Shown here piece after piece: positions 11,421 to 23,207 of a DNA stretch of 64,000 nt; within the stretch, counting starts at the first letter, position 1; every line of letters begins with the position of its first letter. This DNA comes from Theropithecus gelada (lineage: Eukaryota; Chordata; Mammalia; Primates; Cercopithecidae), in assembly GCF_003255815.1 (NCBI RefSeq), contig NC_037669.1, positions 125,759,152-125,823,151 on the forward strand, read 5' to 3'. Under the pieces are notes generated by a model. The model worked only from the letters and a program-made list of their open reading frames with translations, searched no databases and was not told the DNA's origin. The position numbers and the translations under genes are program-made.

Positions 11421-11727
11421 ATTTTATTTTTTTTTAAATTTATTTATTATTATTATACTTTAAGTTGTAGGGTACTTGTGCATAACGTGCAGGTTTGTTA
11501 CATATGTATACTTGTGCCATGTTGGTGTGCTGCACCCATCAACTCGTCATTTACCACAGGTATAACTCCCAATGCAATCCCTCCCCCCTCCCCCCTCCCC
11601 ATGATAGGCCCCGGTGTGTGATGTTCCCCTTCCTGAGTCCAAGTGATCTCATTGTTCAGTTCCCACCTATGAGTGAGAACATGCGGTGTTTGGTTTTCTG
11701 TTCTTGTGATAGTTTGCTAAGAATGAT
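11421..11727 (-). mobile_element. Young L1 3' end, antisense, nested in the older L1
   Basis: Starts with T-rich DNA and reads as the reverse complement of an L1 3' untranslated region plus the ORF2 end. The host L1 sequence 'gaaaccatcatttt' is duplicated at 11407-11420 and 11728-11741 (14 bases, perfect). The copy is 5'-truncated and looks like the lineage active in Old World monkeys. Confidence 0.93.
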
Positions 11728-12005
11728 GAAACCATCATTTTCAAAAAACTATTGCAAGGACAAAAAACCAAACACCTCATGTTCTCACTCATAGGTGGGA
11801 ATTGAACAATGAGATCACTTGGACACAGGAAGGGGAACATCACATCCTGTTGCCTGTCATGAGGTGGGGGGAGGGGGAAGGAATAGCATTAGGAGATATA
11901 CCTAATGTAAATGACGAGTTAATGGGTGCAACACACCAACATGGCACATGAACCTGCACGTTGTGCACATGTACCCTAGAACTTAAAGTATAATTAAAAA
12001 GATAT

Positions 12006-12072
12006 ATTTTTCTTTATAAATTACCCAGTCTTAGGTATATATTTATCAGCAGCATGAGAGCAAACTAATACA
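12006..12072 (+). mobile_element. MST/THE1-type MaLR LTR, 3' part
   Basis: Continues 'tttataaattacccagtctt' to 'gagcaaactaataca', the end of the LTR that begins at 9463. Ends with CA at 12071-12072. Confidence 0.92.
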
Positions 12073-12780
12073 ATTATAAATGTAGGCCTCTTCAGTGAAG
12101 AATAGAGTTCATGAAAATTTATACCATAAATATGAAATTAAGTGGATGAATTCATTGATAAATCAACATATTTGAGGACTTCAAAATAAGCAATAATTTA
12201 TTTTTATCTACCTTCCCTCCTTCCTCCTTAGATTTTTTTCATCTTACTTTATTTGTAGAATTTGCCAGGATTTTTATGTTTGTCTCACCTCTGTGATTAG
12301 AAAAAATAAGTTTTTGAATTCCATCGTCCTTACTAATTGAAAGAAACTACTTTTGCAATATTTTTCTTAGAGTTTAATCGGTACATCTTTCATGACTCAA
12401 AATAACCTTCTGATGACTTCTGATTAAACGTGTCTTCAAAAAAAATTAAAAAAAAGCAGAACAAAACAAAACTAGAAAAACACGAAAAAAAATGTGAAAG
12501 TGCGTCAACTTTTAAACAGGGATGGCACAACAGGGTCAGGATTCTGTCAGATAAGAGTAGGAAAAATCTGTATAAGCTTTAGATGATCTTTAGATTGATT
12601 TTCAGCTTTTCAAATGCTAGGCAAATGTTTACACAAAAATTGTTCACTGGTCAGAATGAAACAATTCAGTGAAAAACAAATCAAAAAGATGACAAGATTC
12701 TTACCTGTGGTTATGTAAAATTAGGAAGGATTTTGCTATTGATTTACTCTAACATGCAATGTTTGACCTGTAGAGTGATG
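12073..12780. other. Unassigned AT-rich sequence
   Basis: No gene or repeat family recognised; several A-runs near 12438-12490. Confidence 0.35.
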
Positions 12781-12782
12781 GG

Positions 12783-13082
12783 TGTTTTTGTTTTTTGTCT
12801 TGCTTTTTAGATGGGATTTTGCTCTTGTTATCAAGGCTGAAGTGCAATGGTCTGATCTTGGCTCACTGCAAACTCTGCCTCCTGGGTTCAAGCGATTCTC
12901 CTGCCCTAGCCTCCCAAGTAGCTGGGATTACAAGGGCTGCCACCATGCTTGGCTAATTTTGTATTTTAATAGACATAAGGTTTCACCGTATTCGTCAGGC
13001 TGGTCTCCTGACGTCAGGTGATCCACCCACCTCGGCATCCCAAAGTGCTGGGATTACAGATGTGAACCACCATGCCCAGCTG
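12783..13082 (-). mobile_element. Alu SINE, antisense (AluS-like)
   Basis: T-rich start, then 'gggattttgctcttgttatc', 'gattctcctgccctagcctc' and the terminal 'accatgcccagc' near 13069-13080. Complete dimer with moderate divergence; no clear target duplication seen. Confidence 0.92.
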
Positions 13083-13331
13083 ATCTGCACAGTGTTTAAT
13101 GTTAAAAATAATTCAAAATTTAGAAATTGGAACATTTAACATAAAAATTCTGACCTGTTTTTCTCAAAAAAATCAGAAAGATTTGATAAGAATGCACTAC
13201 ATTCACACCAAGAGTCAAATGGTGAGACTGAGTAGCCACTTCTACCTGCAGATGAGCCACAGGCCCTTATTTGTACTTACCTTAAGCATGCCCTTTCCTC
13301 AGATTCTGTTCCATAAATTATTTATATATCT

Positions 13332-13630
13332 AGGAGACATGGTAGGAGGTAAGTGGATCATGAGGATGGTTTCCCCCAAGCTGTTCTCATGGTAGTGAGT
13401 GAGTTCTCATGGGATCTGATGGTTTTATAAATGTTTGACAGTTCCTCTTTCACACACTCTCTCTCACCTGTCACTATGTAAAATGTGCCTGCTTCCCCTT
13501 CTGCTATGATTATAAGTTTCCTGAGGCTTCCCCAGCCATGTGGAACTGTGAGTCAATTGAATCTCCTTTTTAAATAAATTACCCAGTCTCAGGGAAGTTC
13601 TTTACAACAGTGTGGAAAAAGATTAACACA
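13332..13630 (+). mobile_element. MST-type MaLR 5' LTR, truncated at its 5' end
   Basis: Recognisable from 'aggtaagtggatcatgagga' through 'gttctcatgggatctgatgg' to 'agattaacaca' at 13620-13630. Roughly the first 70-80 bases expected of this LTR are missing. It pairs with the complete LTR at 15140-15506. Confidence 0.85.
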
Positions 13631-15139
13631 GGAAATTGTTACCAGGAGTGGGGCACTGCTGTAAAGGTAACCTGCAAATGTGGAAGTTACTTTGGAACTG
13701 GGTAACAGTCAGAGAGAGGTTGGAACAGTTCGAAAGGCACAGAAGAAGACAGATGTGGGAAAGTTTGAAAATTCCTAGAGACTTATTGAATAGTTTTCAC
13801 CAAAATGCTGTTAATGATGTGGACAATGAAGTCCAGGCTGAGGTGGTTTCAGATGGCGATAAGGAACTTCTTGGGAACTGTAGCAAATGTCACTCTTGGT
13901 ATTCTTTAGCAAAGAGACAGACCCTTCCCTAGAGATCTATGAAATTTTAACTTGAAAGAGATGATCAGAAATTGGAACTTATGTTTGAAAGGGAAGCAGA
14001 GGGTAAAAGTTCAGAAAATTTTCAGAGTGATGATGTGATAGAAAAGAAAAACCCATTTTCAGAAAATAAATTGAAGCCAGCTTCTGAAATGTACATAAGT
14101 AATGAGGAACCACATGTTAATCACCAGGAAAATAGGGAAAATGTCTCTAGGGCATGTCAGAGATCTTGATGGCAGCCCCTCCCATCACAGGCCCAGAGGC
14201 CTAGGGGTTAAAAATGGTTTCATGGGTTGGGCCCAGGGCCCTGCTGCTGTGTGCAGCCTCAGGACTTGGTACCCTGCATCCCAGCCACTCCACCTCCAGC
14301 CATGGCTAAAATGGTCCAAGGTACAGCTTGGGCCATTGTTTCAGAAGGTTCAAGCCCCAAGCCTTGGAGGCTTCCATGTGGTATTGAGCCTAGAGGTGCA
14401 CAGAAGTCAAGAATCGTGCTTTGGAAACCTCTGCCTAGATTTCAGAGAATTTATGGCAATGTCTGGATATCCAGGTAGAAATCTACAGAAATGGGAGAGC
14501 CCTCATGGAGAGCCTCTGCTATGGCAGTGTGGAAGAGAAATGTGGGGTTTGAGCCCCCACGCATAGTCCCCACTGGGGCACTGCCTAGTGGAGCTGTGAA
14601 AAGAGGGCTACCACCCACCAGACCCCAGAATGGTAGATCCACCAACAGCTTGGATTGTGCACCTGGAAAAGCCACGGACACTAAACACTGAACATGAAAG
14701 CAGCCAGTGGGGAAAGGGGTGTGTGGCCTGCAAAGTCACAAGGATGGAGCTGCCCATGCCGTGGAAGCCCACCTCTTGTATCAGTGTGCCCTGAGTCAAA
14801 GGAGATTATTTCAGAGCTTTAAAATTTAATGACTATTCTGCTAGATTTTAGACCTCCTGGGACCTGTAGTCCCTTTGTTTTGGCCAGTTCAGTTTCTCCC
14901 TTTTCGAATGGGAGCATTTTCCCAATGCCTGTATTCCCATTGTATCTAAGAAGTAATTTGCTTGCTTTCAATTTTATGGGCTCCTAGGTGGAATGGACCT
15001 GCCTTATATCAGATGAAACTTTGGACTTGGACTTTTGGGTTAGTGCTAGAATGAGTTATGACTTTGAGGGACTGTTGGGAAAGCATGATTAGTTTTGAAA
15101 TGTAAAAAGAATGTGAGATTTGGAAGGGGCCTGGTGGAA
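13631..15139 (+). mobile_element. MaLR internal region
   Basis: Begins directly after the LTR with 'ggaaattgttaccaggagtg' and ends with the purine-rich 'tttggaaggggcctggtgga' before the 3' LTR. About 1.5 kb, the usual length for MST/THE1 internal sequence. Open frames such as 13636-13932 and 13972-14169 are decayed remnants of the internal gag-like frame. No intact viral gene is present. Confidence 0.85.
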
Positions 15140-15506
15140 TGATATGGTTTGGCTCTATGTCCCCACCAAAATCTCATCTTGAATTGTAATCTCCATAATC
15201 CCCATATGTTAAGGAAAGGCCCTGGTGGGAAATAATTGGATCATGGGGGCAGTTCCCGCATACTGTTTTCATGATAGTGAGTGAGTTCTCATGAGATCTG
15301 ATGGTTTTATAAGTGTTTGACAGTTCCTCCTTTACACACTCTCTCGCCTGCTACCGTGTAAGACATGCCTTCTTCCCCTTCTGCCATAATTGTAACTTTC
15401 CTGAGGCATCCCCAGCCATGCATAACTGTGAGTCAATTAAACCTCTTCTCTTTATAAGTTACCCAGTCTCAGGGAAGATCTTTATAGCCATGTGAAAACT
15501 AATGGA
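15140..15506 (+). mobile_element. MST-type MaLR 3' LTR
   Basis: Starts TG in 'tgatatggtttggctctatg' and runs through 'ttataagttacccagtctca' to about 'gaaaactaatgga'. Complete length for this family. Shares the unusual 'gtttgacagttcctc' segment with the LTR at 13332, which confirms the pair. Confidence 0.9.
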
Positions 15507-15589
15507 GTCATATAGGCTTTTGTAAGACTCTCATCTAAAGTATATCCCTAATTTACAGGTATGAAAACATAGTCCTATAGATATTAATC

Positions 15590-15860
15590 ATTACAATATT
15601 ATTATTATAACTAATACTTATATAATTATACTATATGTCAATAACTATTCTAAAGGATTAATATGTATTATCTAAGTTAGCCCTCAAATTGACCCTAAGG
15701 ATAGTAACTTTATTACCACTATTTTAAAGGTGAAAAAACTGACTCATAAACAGCTCAGGTGACTTGTCCAAGGTCTTATATTGAGTTTCTAACAAATTGG
15801 TACTGGGACTCAGGTGTTAAAATTTTCATTCTACTAATTTTTCAGTGACATCCTAGATGC
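15590..15860 (-). mobile_element. MIR SINE, antisense
   Basis: In order: 'caataactattctaaaggat', 'ggatagtaactttattacca', 'gacttgtccaaggtcttat' and 'ggtactgggactcaggtgt', the antisense MIR core and flanks. Confidence 0.75.
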
Positions 15861-18427
15861 AGTTCTCTGATTATTGATTTAGCCCCCAAAAAAAGATTGG
15901 TACATTATGACCAGTCACTTAAGCAGAGGTAGAAAAATCATGAAACCTAGGGGAATATGTTATTCAATGATATAATTTAGAAAGAAAAAAATATTCTAGG
16001 GACAGATAAGCATACTGGTTTTTATTTGCTTGAAAAGTTCTCCCATATCCATCTTCTGATATCAGCAGTCTTATCTTGTTACAACAGGAATGTTTACATA
16101 AGTCAGACTTTTCAGATTCAGTAAATAGCCCATCTGTGATCGCATGACCCAGAAGCCACAGTCCTCTACTGGAATCAATTTTTAGGTGCTGTTGGAGAGC
16201 AGCTTTCTTCTGCTTCCTCCTAAGATCCTGAATGGGCAAACTTGAATGCGATGCTGACAATACTCAACTTTACCCCAAAGTAAAGAAACCCTATCTGCAA
16301 GATGTAACCAAAGAACTACAGACAAAAATGAAAACCTGGGAAGGCAGAAGTGGGGTTCAGGGGTGTGGATGAAAGCTCCAGCTATGGAAACACTACTTCT
16401 CTTTAATTTTGCTTATGCTAGTTCATTTGGGAATTCAGCCATTTGTCATTGCCATCATACTTGTTAATACAGTAGAAAATCAGACAAGCTGAGAACCTTG
16501 GGAAAGCAGTTGGCAGTCCTAAAGTTAAACTGGTGTAATCATAAAAATCAAATTACCAGCCAAATACAGAGTCCTAGGAACATCTAGTTCAGGAGATTCA
16601 GGACTGAGGTATAGATCCGGGAATTCAAAGTAGAATCACATAAATTCCAAATTCTGGGTAGGATACCTGGAAAAGGATGCAGCCCTTACGGCATTAACCA
16701 ATATATTCCTGTGGTTTGAAATTACAGTTAACACTACCCTGAGACATTAATTACTAAACGGTGGAAGGGAAAGCCCACAGACATTTAAAATCGGAAAGAC
16801 AAGAGGCTATTTTTATATCGACCTAGCAATGCCACAGCAAACCAATCCCAAGAGAACAAAGGAGCATTTGGAATTGCACAAAGCTACTACAATTCAATTA
16901 ACTGTGAAGAGGAGTAGCCCTACCACTAAACACCTGTATGTACTTCTGGGAAATAGCTGAAGCAGGTAACAGCATGTTATATATTAACATATTAATCGTT
17001 GTATATCATTTAAAAAATATGTAAACAAAAGGAACCGTCTTTGACTTCCAACCTGATTTTAAAAAGCAATTCTCAAGAGTATTATGAAATCCAATTTAAA
17101 ATAAATATTAAACTTCCCTGAATTGGTTTCATTACATCAAACATTGTTTATAGATACGGCATAAAATTATTCCAGACTTAATTGCCTGTAAGCTCATGGA
17201 ATGCTTCCAAACTTACCTCCTTTCATCTATTTTAGCTCTTCCCATACATAGGTTTCCTATTATCCTAACTTTACCTCTTACTGGCTTATTCTGGCTTTGC
17301 TTTTGCTTACTTTGGCCTATTTGAATTTATGGCCACTGTTTACTTTGGTTCCTTTCCTTATGGGTAGTAAATGCCAACTCTACAATGCTGTTTCTATTGG
17401 GCCATCAATGGTTCTGACTTTTTTGCTAATTCGAGAGAGAAGACAGATTGAATAAATATGAATGTAGACCTACAGAAAAATCCAAGCACAATATAAAACT
17501 GCAAGTGAAGATTTGCTAATAAGACAACTTGTGCTGTTACAGACAATAGCTGGAGAATTTGAGAAAGAAAAATCAAAAGCACACAAATGAGACTGTGCAG
17601 TGAAGAGGCCATAGAGACAATGATACTGTCTTTTTGTATCACAGTAAGCCAAAGTAGTAGAAATTCCAACTGAGCATCATTCATTTAAATTTATGATTTT
17701 TAAGAATTAATATAGATCATAAATTCATTCTTTCTAATGGTTCAAAATGCTTCTATTGGCATTTTAAATTGTGTTCCCTCTTGGAGGTTATTGGGGAAAA
17801 ATGTGTCTACAAGCTTTTAATAGAACGAAGAGTGTATCTGTCAGCTCTACCCACGAATTTAGGCATTGGTGCCTCTGATCATCAATTTACTTTAGCTTTA
17901 CTCCTGACTCACAAGAATGTTAAGTACTCATGGGATTAAATTCTAGTCCCTTGGGGTTCTGTACACAAATAGGCTGATTTGGTCTAGTAATCAAATGAGA
18001 TTTGTTTTACAAGAAGATACAAGCACAATTACTGAAACTAAACACAAATAAAAGAGGAGCTGGTTACTAAGACAAACAGAATGTCAATGTTTGAGAACAA
18101 GGAGTTAGAGACTGTCTATAAAGTCATCTGGTATGAATTAGACAAATTTCTACCTATTTTCAGCAGAAAATCATTGGCTAATCTTCTTTTTAAACTCTAG
18201 TCATTTCATAAAATACATTGATACAACCCTGATTGAATGCCTACGTCTTTTTCACTCCCTATAAACAAACATACTACAGATTAATTCAACAGTATAAGAT
18301 TCCCCAGCAGAGTTTATAACTGAGAGAAAAACAATATACCCCAAAAGGTGGGAGGATTATTGGAGAAATATAAACAAGTATTTTCATCCTAATCGGCTTT
18401 CCAATATCTTCTATTTTCCTTTTTCTA
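15861..18427. other. Unassigned sequence
   Basis: I identify no gene, RNA or repeat family here. The minus-strand frame 15964-16260 (98 codons) has no resemblance I recognise and no supporting context, so I do not call it a gene. Old repeats beyond recognition by eye are possible. Confidence 0.35.
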
Positions 18428-18737
18428 AAAAAAAAATTCTTTTTGAGACAAGGTCTTGCTCTGTCACCCAGGCTGGAGTGCACTGGTGCAATCTCTGCTC
18501 ACTGCAACCTCACTGCTCAAGCAATCATCTCACCTCAGCCTCCCAAGTAGATGGGATTACAGATGTGTGCCACAATGCCCAGCTAATTCTTTTGTTTGTT
18601 GTTTTGTTTTGCTTTGTTTTTAGAAACGGGGTCTCAGTATGTTGCTCAGGCTGGTCTCGAACTCCTAGACTCAAATGATCTTCCACCCCAGCCTCCCAAA
18701 CTGTTGGGTTTACAAGGCATGACCAGCTGCACCCAGG
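18428..18737 (-). mobile_element. Alu SINE, antisense (AluJ-like)
   Basis: Starts 'tttgagacaaggtcttgctc', carries a T/G-rich middle linker at 18590-18622 and ends 'gcatgaccagctgcaccca'. The near-repeat 'ttctatttttctaaa' just after the element resembles the sequence left of it and may be a decayed target duplication. Confidence 0.88.
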
Positions 18738-19838
18738 AGAAAATTTTCTATTTTTCTAAAGATATTTCTATTTTTCTAAACTGTCCACTCTAGGAACTGT
18801 TAGGATAAAAAAGATACAAGATTTACACATAAATCTCATAAGAAAACTAGATTATTTAGTGTAAATTTACATCATATATTAGCTTAGTGCCATGCATATT
18901 GACGGGTTTTTAAAGTAATATACAACTTTATAATAGTGTGGTTTATAAATACAAAAAAAAAACCATAAATAGTAATAAAATAATAGACTGAGAGCATCAA
19001 AGTGATATTTCCAAAGTAGAAACTAAGGATACCTAGAGGTGTTAATTATTATTAGTGTCTTCCTGAAATTCTTTTAGATTTGTTGCTGTTGTTAGGCATT
19101 TAAGATAATTTAGAAATTTCTAAATAATTATTTTTATACTTTGAAAATGTACAAAATCTATCTTAGAGCTTCATAAAGAGGGAAACTTTAAAGGATCACA
19201 CCACTTTTTCTAAATCCCAACCAATAACTATACAAATATCTACAGATATTTTACTAGAAAATTTAAATCCTCATTTATTTCAGTCAGTTGTTCTTGCACA
19301 GTAATGGGTTAAATATTTTTATGTAATATACTTTAAAAGCCCACTTAACATTTTCTTTTAGATTATTTTAAAACAATTTAGGAAATCCCAAAAACTAAGG
19401 TTTGTGTGCTTTTTAAATTTAACTTTATGTACCTTTTAATAAGTGATATGCTTGAATTTTTTCCAAAACATTACAAAGTATTAGAAAAGTTTCTAGACTT
19501 ATGTATTTGAAATTCTGTATAACACAACTTTTTTCTAACAAATCGTTACTTTTGCACTCACTGTCAAAACTTCACTTTTACTTTGAAGAGACTGATTGTG
19601 TTTACTTTTTGGCAAAAATATTCTAGTTATTATATAACAAAATAAAACACTTACTGTAATAGAAATATAAGCAGGTAGGAAACATTCTCATTTGTAAATT
19701 AGCATCTTGTCTGTGAACTGAAAAAAAGAAAAAAAAAAATTTTGATTCATTTTTACCAGCAAACATCTGTGTGTTCAGATGACTGTCATAGTCTTGATCT
19801 ATCTCATTACTAAGTATTGGAATTTTTTATGCTATTTA
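18738..19838. other. Unassigned AT-rich sequence
   Basis: No gene or repeat recognised, apart from the short tandem copy of 'ttctatttttctaaa' at 18746-18760 and 18766-18780. Confidence 0.35.
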
Positions 19839-19849
19839 AGATTATGAAA

Positions 19850-19852
<3 letters not shown>

Positions 19853-19880
<28 letters not shown>

Positions 19881-20166
19881 GAGACAGAGTCTCGCTCTCT
19901 TGCCCAGGTTGGAGTGCAGTGGCCGGATCTCAGCTCACTGCAAGCTCCGCCTCCCGGGTTCACGCCATTCTCCGGCCTCAGCCTCCCGAGTAGCTGGGAC
20001 TACAGGCGCCCGCCACCTCGCCCGGCTAGTTTTTTTCTGTATTTCTTAGTAGAGACGAGGTTTCACCGTGTTAGCCAGGATGGTCTCGATCTCCTGACCT
20101 CGTGATCCACCCGTCTCGGCCTCCCAAAGTGCTGGGATTACAGGCTTGAGCCACCGCGCCCGGCCT
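19853..20166 (-). mobile_element. Young AluY (Old World monkey AluYR-like), antisense
   Basis: Full-length with a long pure T-run (19852-19880) and little divergence. The ends carry 'acaggcttgagccaccgcgc' (20141-20160) and 'cacctcgcccggctag' near 20014, variants I associate with macaque or baboon AluYR. A perfect 14-base target duplication 'agattatgaaatct' lies at 19839-19852 and 20167-20180. This is the best taxonomic marker in the window. Confidence 0.95.
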
Positions 20167-20689
20167 AGATTATGAAATCTATAAATCTCTTTAATGGGCA
20201 AAATCTGATGAAAGCAAATCAACTCTTTTTGATTGTGGAATACTCTGGCAGGCTACCTTGCTTGTTCCCCAAGGTCATGATGCTTGATTATCCGATAAAT
20301 GGCCCAAGAACAAGCACCAGTGTCAATCCTTATAGTAAATATTTTAAGTACAAATCTGTTTCTTATTTTTTAGAAAAAAATAAATTACTAAGATAATAGT
20401 TTTAAACCTCAATGGGTTTTCTTTGTGCATTAGCAAACTGAAAAATCATACTAGGCCAATGGGGTAAAAAATTACTAGAGAAGAAAGATGTTTAAAGATG
20501 TAAAGTCTGAGCAGAAAGAGGGAAAGAGAATAAAATAAATCTCAAATATAGGTGACATTCTCTTACTACGAGATTCAATACAACATTTAACTGCAGAATG
20601 AAAAATTGGTACATAAATTTTGGAAATGAAGTTTAAAATAAAAGTAGAAGGCAGGGATAATCGTAGTTGAAGGGGGAAAAATATGGTGG

Positions 20690-20834
20690 ATATTTTACTT
20701 TTTAACTTGGATTCGATTTTGTCGGAATGAGTACTTCTATGTGCATATGCAAAATACAACACGCAATTTCATTTTATCCAGCAACAAGTTCTCTTTCACT
20801 TAGCATGATGCTTTGGAGATTCATCTGCATTGTT
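20690..20834 (-). mobile_element. Ancient L1 (L1ME-like), antisense, first part
   Basis: 'tttcacttagcatgatgctttggagattcatctgcattgttg' in pieces (20793-20834) matches the antisense L1M 3' region. The copy resumes at about 21336 after an LTR insertion. Confidence 0.6.
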
Positions 20835-21335
20835 GGATATATTAATTTCCTACTGCTGTTGTAACAAAATATCACAAAATTACTGGCATAAAACAACACA
20901 AATTTATTTATATATATTTTTTACAGATCTAGGTCAGAAATGTAAAATACTTTTGCTGAAATCAAGGTGTCAGGAGGCTGGTTTCTTCTGGAGGCTCCAG
21001 GGGAGTATCCATTACTTGCTCCCTTCAGATTTCAGATGCTTGTAGCATTCCTTGGCTCCTGGTTGTGTCATTTTAATCATTGTTATCATTGTTTCTGTTG
21101 TCACATATTGCTCCACACCTTTTTCGTCTCTCTGATTTCCTGCCTCCCTCTTATAAGAACCCCTGTGATTACATCAGGCCCACCCAGATAATCCAGGATG
21201 ATGTACCCAGCTAAAAATCATTAATCACATCTACAACTTTTAATTTTCCAGATAAGGTAACATCGCAGGTTCTAGGGATTAAGACATGGACATCTTTGCA
21301 AAGAAGGGAGGGCATGACTCAGTCTACTGTGTTTC
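20835..21335 (-). mobile_element. MLT1-type MaLR LTR, antisense
   Basis: Contains 'aatttcctactgctgttgta', 'ggaggctccaggggagtatc', 'cacccagataatccaggatg' (21181-21200) and 'tagggattaagacatggaca', the antisense MLT1 signature in order. It splits an antisense L1ME. Confidence 0.8.
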
Positions 21336-21790
21336 ACATATCAGTAGTGATTTCCTTTTCATTGTTGAGTAATATGTATTATTGCATAGATTTATTTCTA
21401 TTTATCCATTCACCTGTAGGTGAATGTTTACATTGGTTTTTGTTTGGGGTTATTATGAAAAAAGCTACTGTGAACATTAGTGCATAAGTCATTGTATGAA
21501 CATAATGTTTGTAATTTTCTTAGGAAGACATCTAGGAATGAGATTCCTAGTTTGTAACGTAAGTATGTATTTAATTTTATATACAACAGTCAAACTCTTT
21601 TCCAAATTTCCTGTACCACTTTCCATTCCTTCCAGCAAAGTATAGGAGTTCCACTTGCTCAATATCCTCACCAGCAATTCAAATTCTCAGGTTCTGTTTT
21701 GCTTTGTTTTGTTTTTCTGTCATCTGTTCACAGTTCTTTTAGGTGTATGGTGGTATCTATCGGCTTTTTAACTGCATTTCTCTGAGGGAG
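21336..21790 (-). mobile_element. Ancient L1 (L1ME-like), antisense, second part
   Basis: 'tttatccattcacctgtagg' (21401-21420), 'aaagctactgtgaacatta' and 'aggtgtatggtggtatct' follow the antisense L1M order, continuing from 20834. Confidence 0.75.
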
Positions 21791-21908
21791 CTCTCTGCAC
21801 TTTATCATGCAAGATGATATACAAAGGAAGCCTTGTCTGGAGAAAGCAGAATCAATAAAACGGAAACTAGAGATACAGAGAGAATAACCTCTGAGTTTCC
21901 TCTAATCA

Positions 21909-22141
21909 TTCCTTCCTTTCTTCCCTCCCTCCCTCCTTTCTCTCTTCCTTTCCCTTCCTTTCCCTTCCCTTCCCTTCCCTTCCCTTCCCTTCCCTTCCCT
22001 TCCCTTCCCTTCCCTTCCCTTCCCTTCCCTTCCCTTCCCTTCCCTTCCCTTCCCTCCCCTCCCCTCCCCTCCCCTCCCTTCCCCTCCCCTCCCTTCCCCT
22101 CCCCTCCCCCTCCCCTTCCCTCTCCTCTGCTTCTTTTCTTT

Positions 22142-22190
<49 letters not shown>

Positions 22191-22194
22191 CTTT
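21909..22194 (+). repeat. Polypyrimidine tract, (CCCTT)n with CCCCT and CT blocks
   Basis: The core from about 21949 to 22052 is a regular CCCTT pentamer array, followed by CCCCT units and a pure CT run at 22153-22178. Almost strictly pyrimidine on the plus strand for nearly 290 bases. The open frames across it on both strands are simple-sequence artefacts. Confidence 0.97.
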
Positions 22195-22209
22195 GTGCTT
22201 TGGTTTCCT

Positions 22210-22840
22210 CCGACCCATGCCTTAGATTCTGAGGTCCATTAATTTACTGCCCTTGATTTTGTGAAATTGTTAGCTTCAATTCCTATAATGGACACAATTT
22301 TGTTTGTAAAAGCTAGTTTAGGGAGGTTTATAGATTTGCCCAAATGTACATTTATTTCTATGTGATACCAACAACTATGCTTTTTCAACTTCACTAAGCC
22401 ACCTCAAATAACTTTTCGGAGAATATTTATTTTGTCCTTCTTCATCTAATGTCTCTATTTTATACATTACACTAACTCATAATTCTTTCTTTTTAAGAAA
22501 AGGGTTCTGTTGTAGGAAAGGTAACACTTGAATAAAAGAAGAGATATTTAGAGACGAAGAAACAGAGGGATACAAATACCAAACATGTCCAAAAAGAGGA
22601 GATGGTAGGTTGAGGGTTACTCATGATCTAGAGGTGAACTTATAAAATTATGTACCAGAATATTTTGAAAGCAAGCTAATTTTATCTATGATAAAATTAT
22701 ATCAAAGAAAGATTAGCATTTATATATTAAAACTGTATAAATAAAGAAGTATATATTAAACTCAGGAGGTATAGAAGCACAGGAGGCAAAGGTATAGATT
22801 GAAATGGCAGGTCTACATACCACTTTCTATGTGCTGCTTT
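22210..22840. other. Unassigned sequence between two pyrimidine tracts
   Basis: AT-rich, no gene or repeat recognised. It begins with a 26-base sequence (22185-22210) repeated exactly at the end of the second tract. Confidence 0.35.
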
Positions 22841-23004
22841 TCCTTCCTTCCTTCCTTTTTTCTTTTTTCATTTCCCTCCCTTCCTTCCTTCCTTCCTTCC
22901 TTCCTTCCTTCCTTCCTTCCTTCCTTCCTTCCTTCCTTCCTTCCTTCCTTCCTTCCTTCCTTCCTTCCTTCCTTCTTCTTTCTTTCTTTCTTTCTCTTTC
23001 TTTC

Positions 23005-23051
<47 letters not shown>

Positions 23052-23056
23052 NTCTT

Positions 23057-23129
<73 letters not shown>

Positions 23130-23170
23130 CTTTCTTTCTTTTCTTTCTTTCTCTCTCTTTTCTTTCTCTT

Positions 23171-23207
<37 letters not shown>

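Larger units (their letters stand above)
10238..12005 (+). mobile_element. L1 LINE 3' segment, sense, part of the twin-primed insertion
   Basis: Sense L1 from late ORF2 through the 3' untranslated region to an A-rich end 'gtataattaaaaagata' near 11990-12005. It is interrupted at 11421-11727 by a second L1. The direct repeat 'tatttttctt' lies at 9760-9769 and 12005-12014, flanking the entire composite element. Confidence 0.92.

Noticed and set aside
13636..14566. Several frames that could suggest a host gene
   Set aside because: They lie in the MaLR internal region between two LTRs.
15964..16260. 98-codon minus-strand frame
   Set aside because: No recognised domain, neighbours or splice context; length is expected by chance in this much DNA.
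20475..20762. 95-codon minus-strand frame
   Set aside because: AT-rich, overlaps the start of an L1ME remnant, no recognisable domain.
21805..22225. Open frames on both strands across the CCCTT tract (about 130 codons each)
   Set aside because: Repetitive Arg/Glu/Gly or Ser/Phe/Pro strings made by the simple repeat; no start context or domain.
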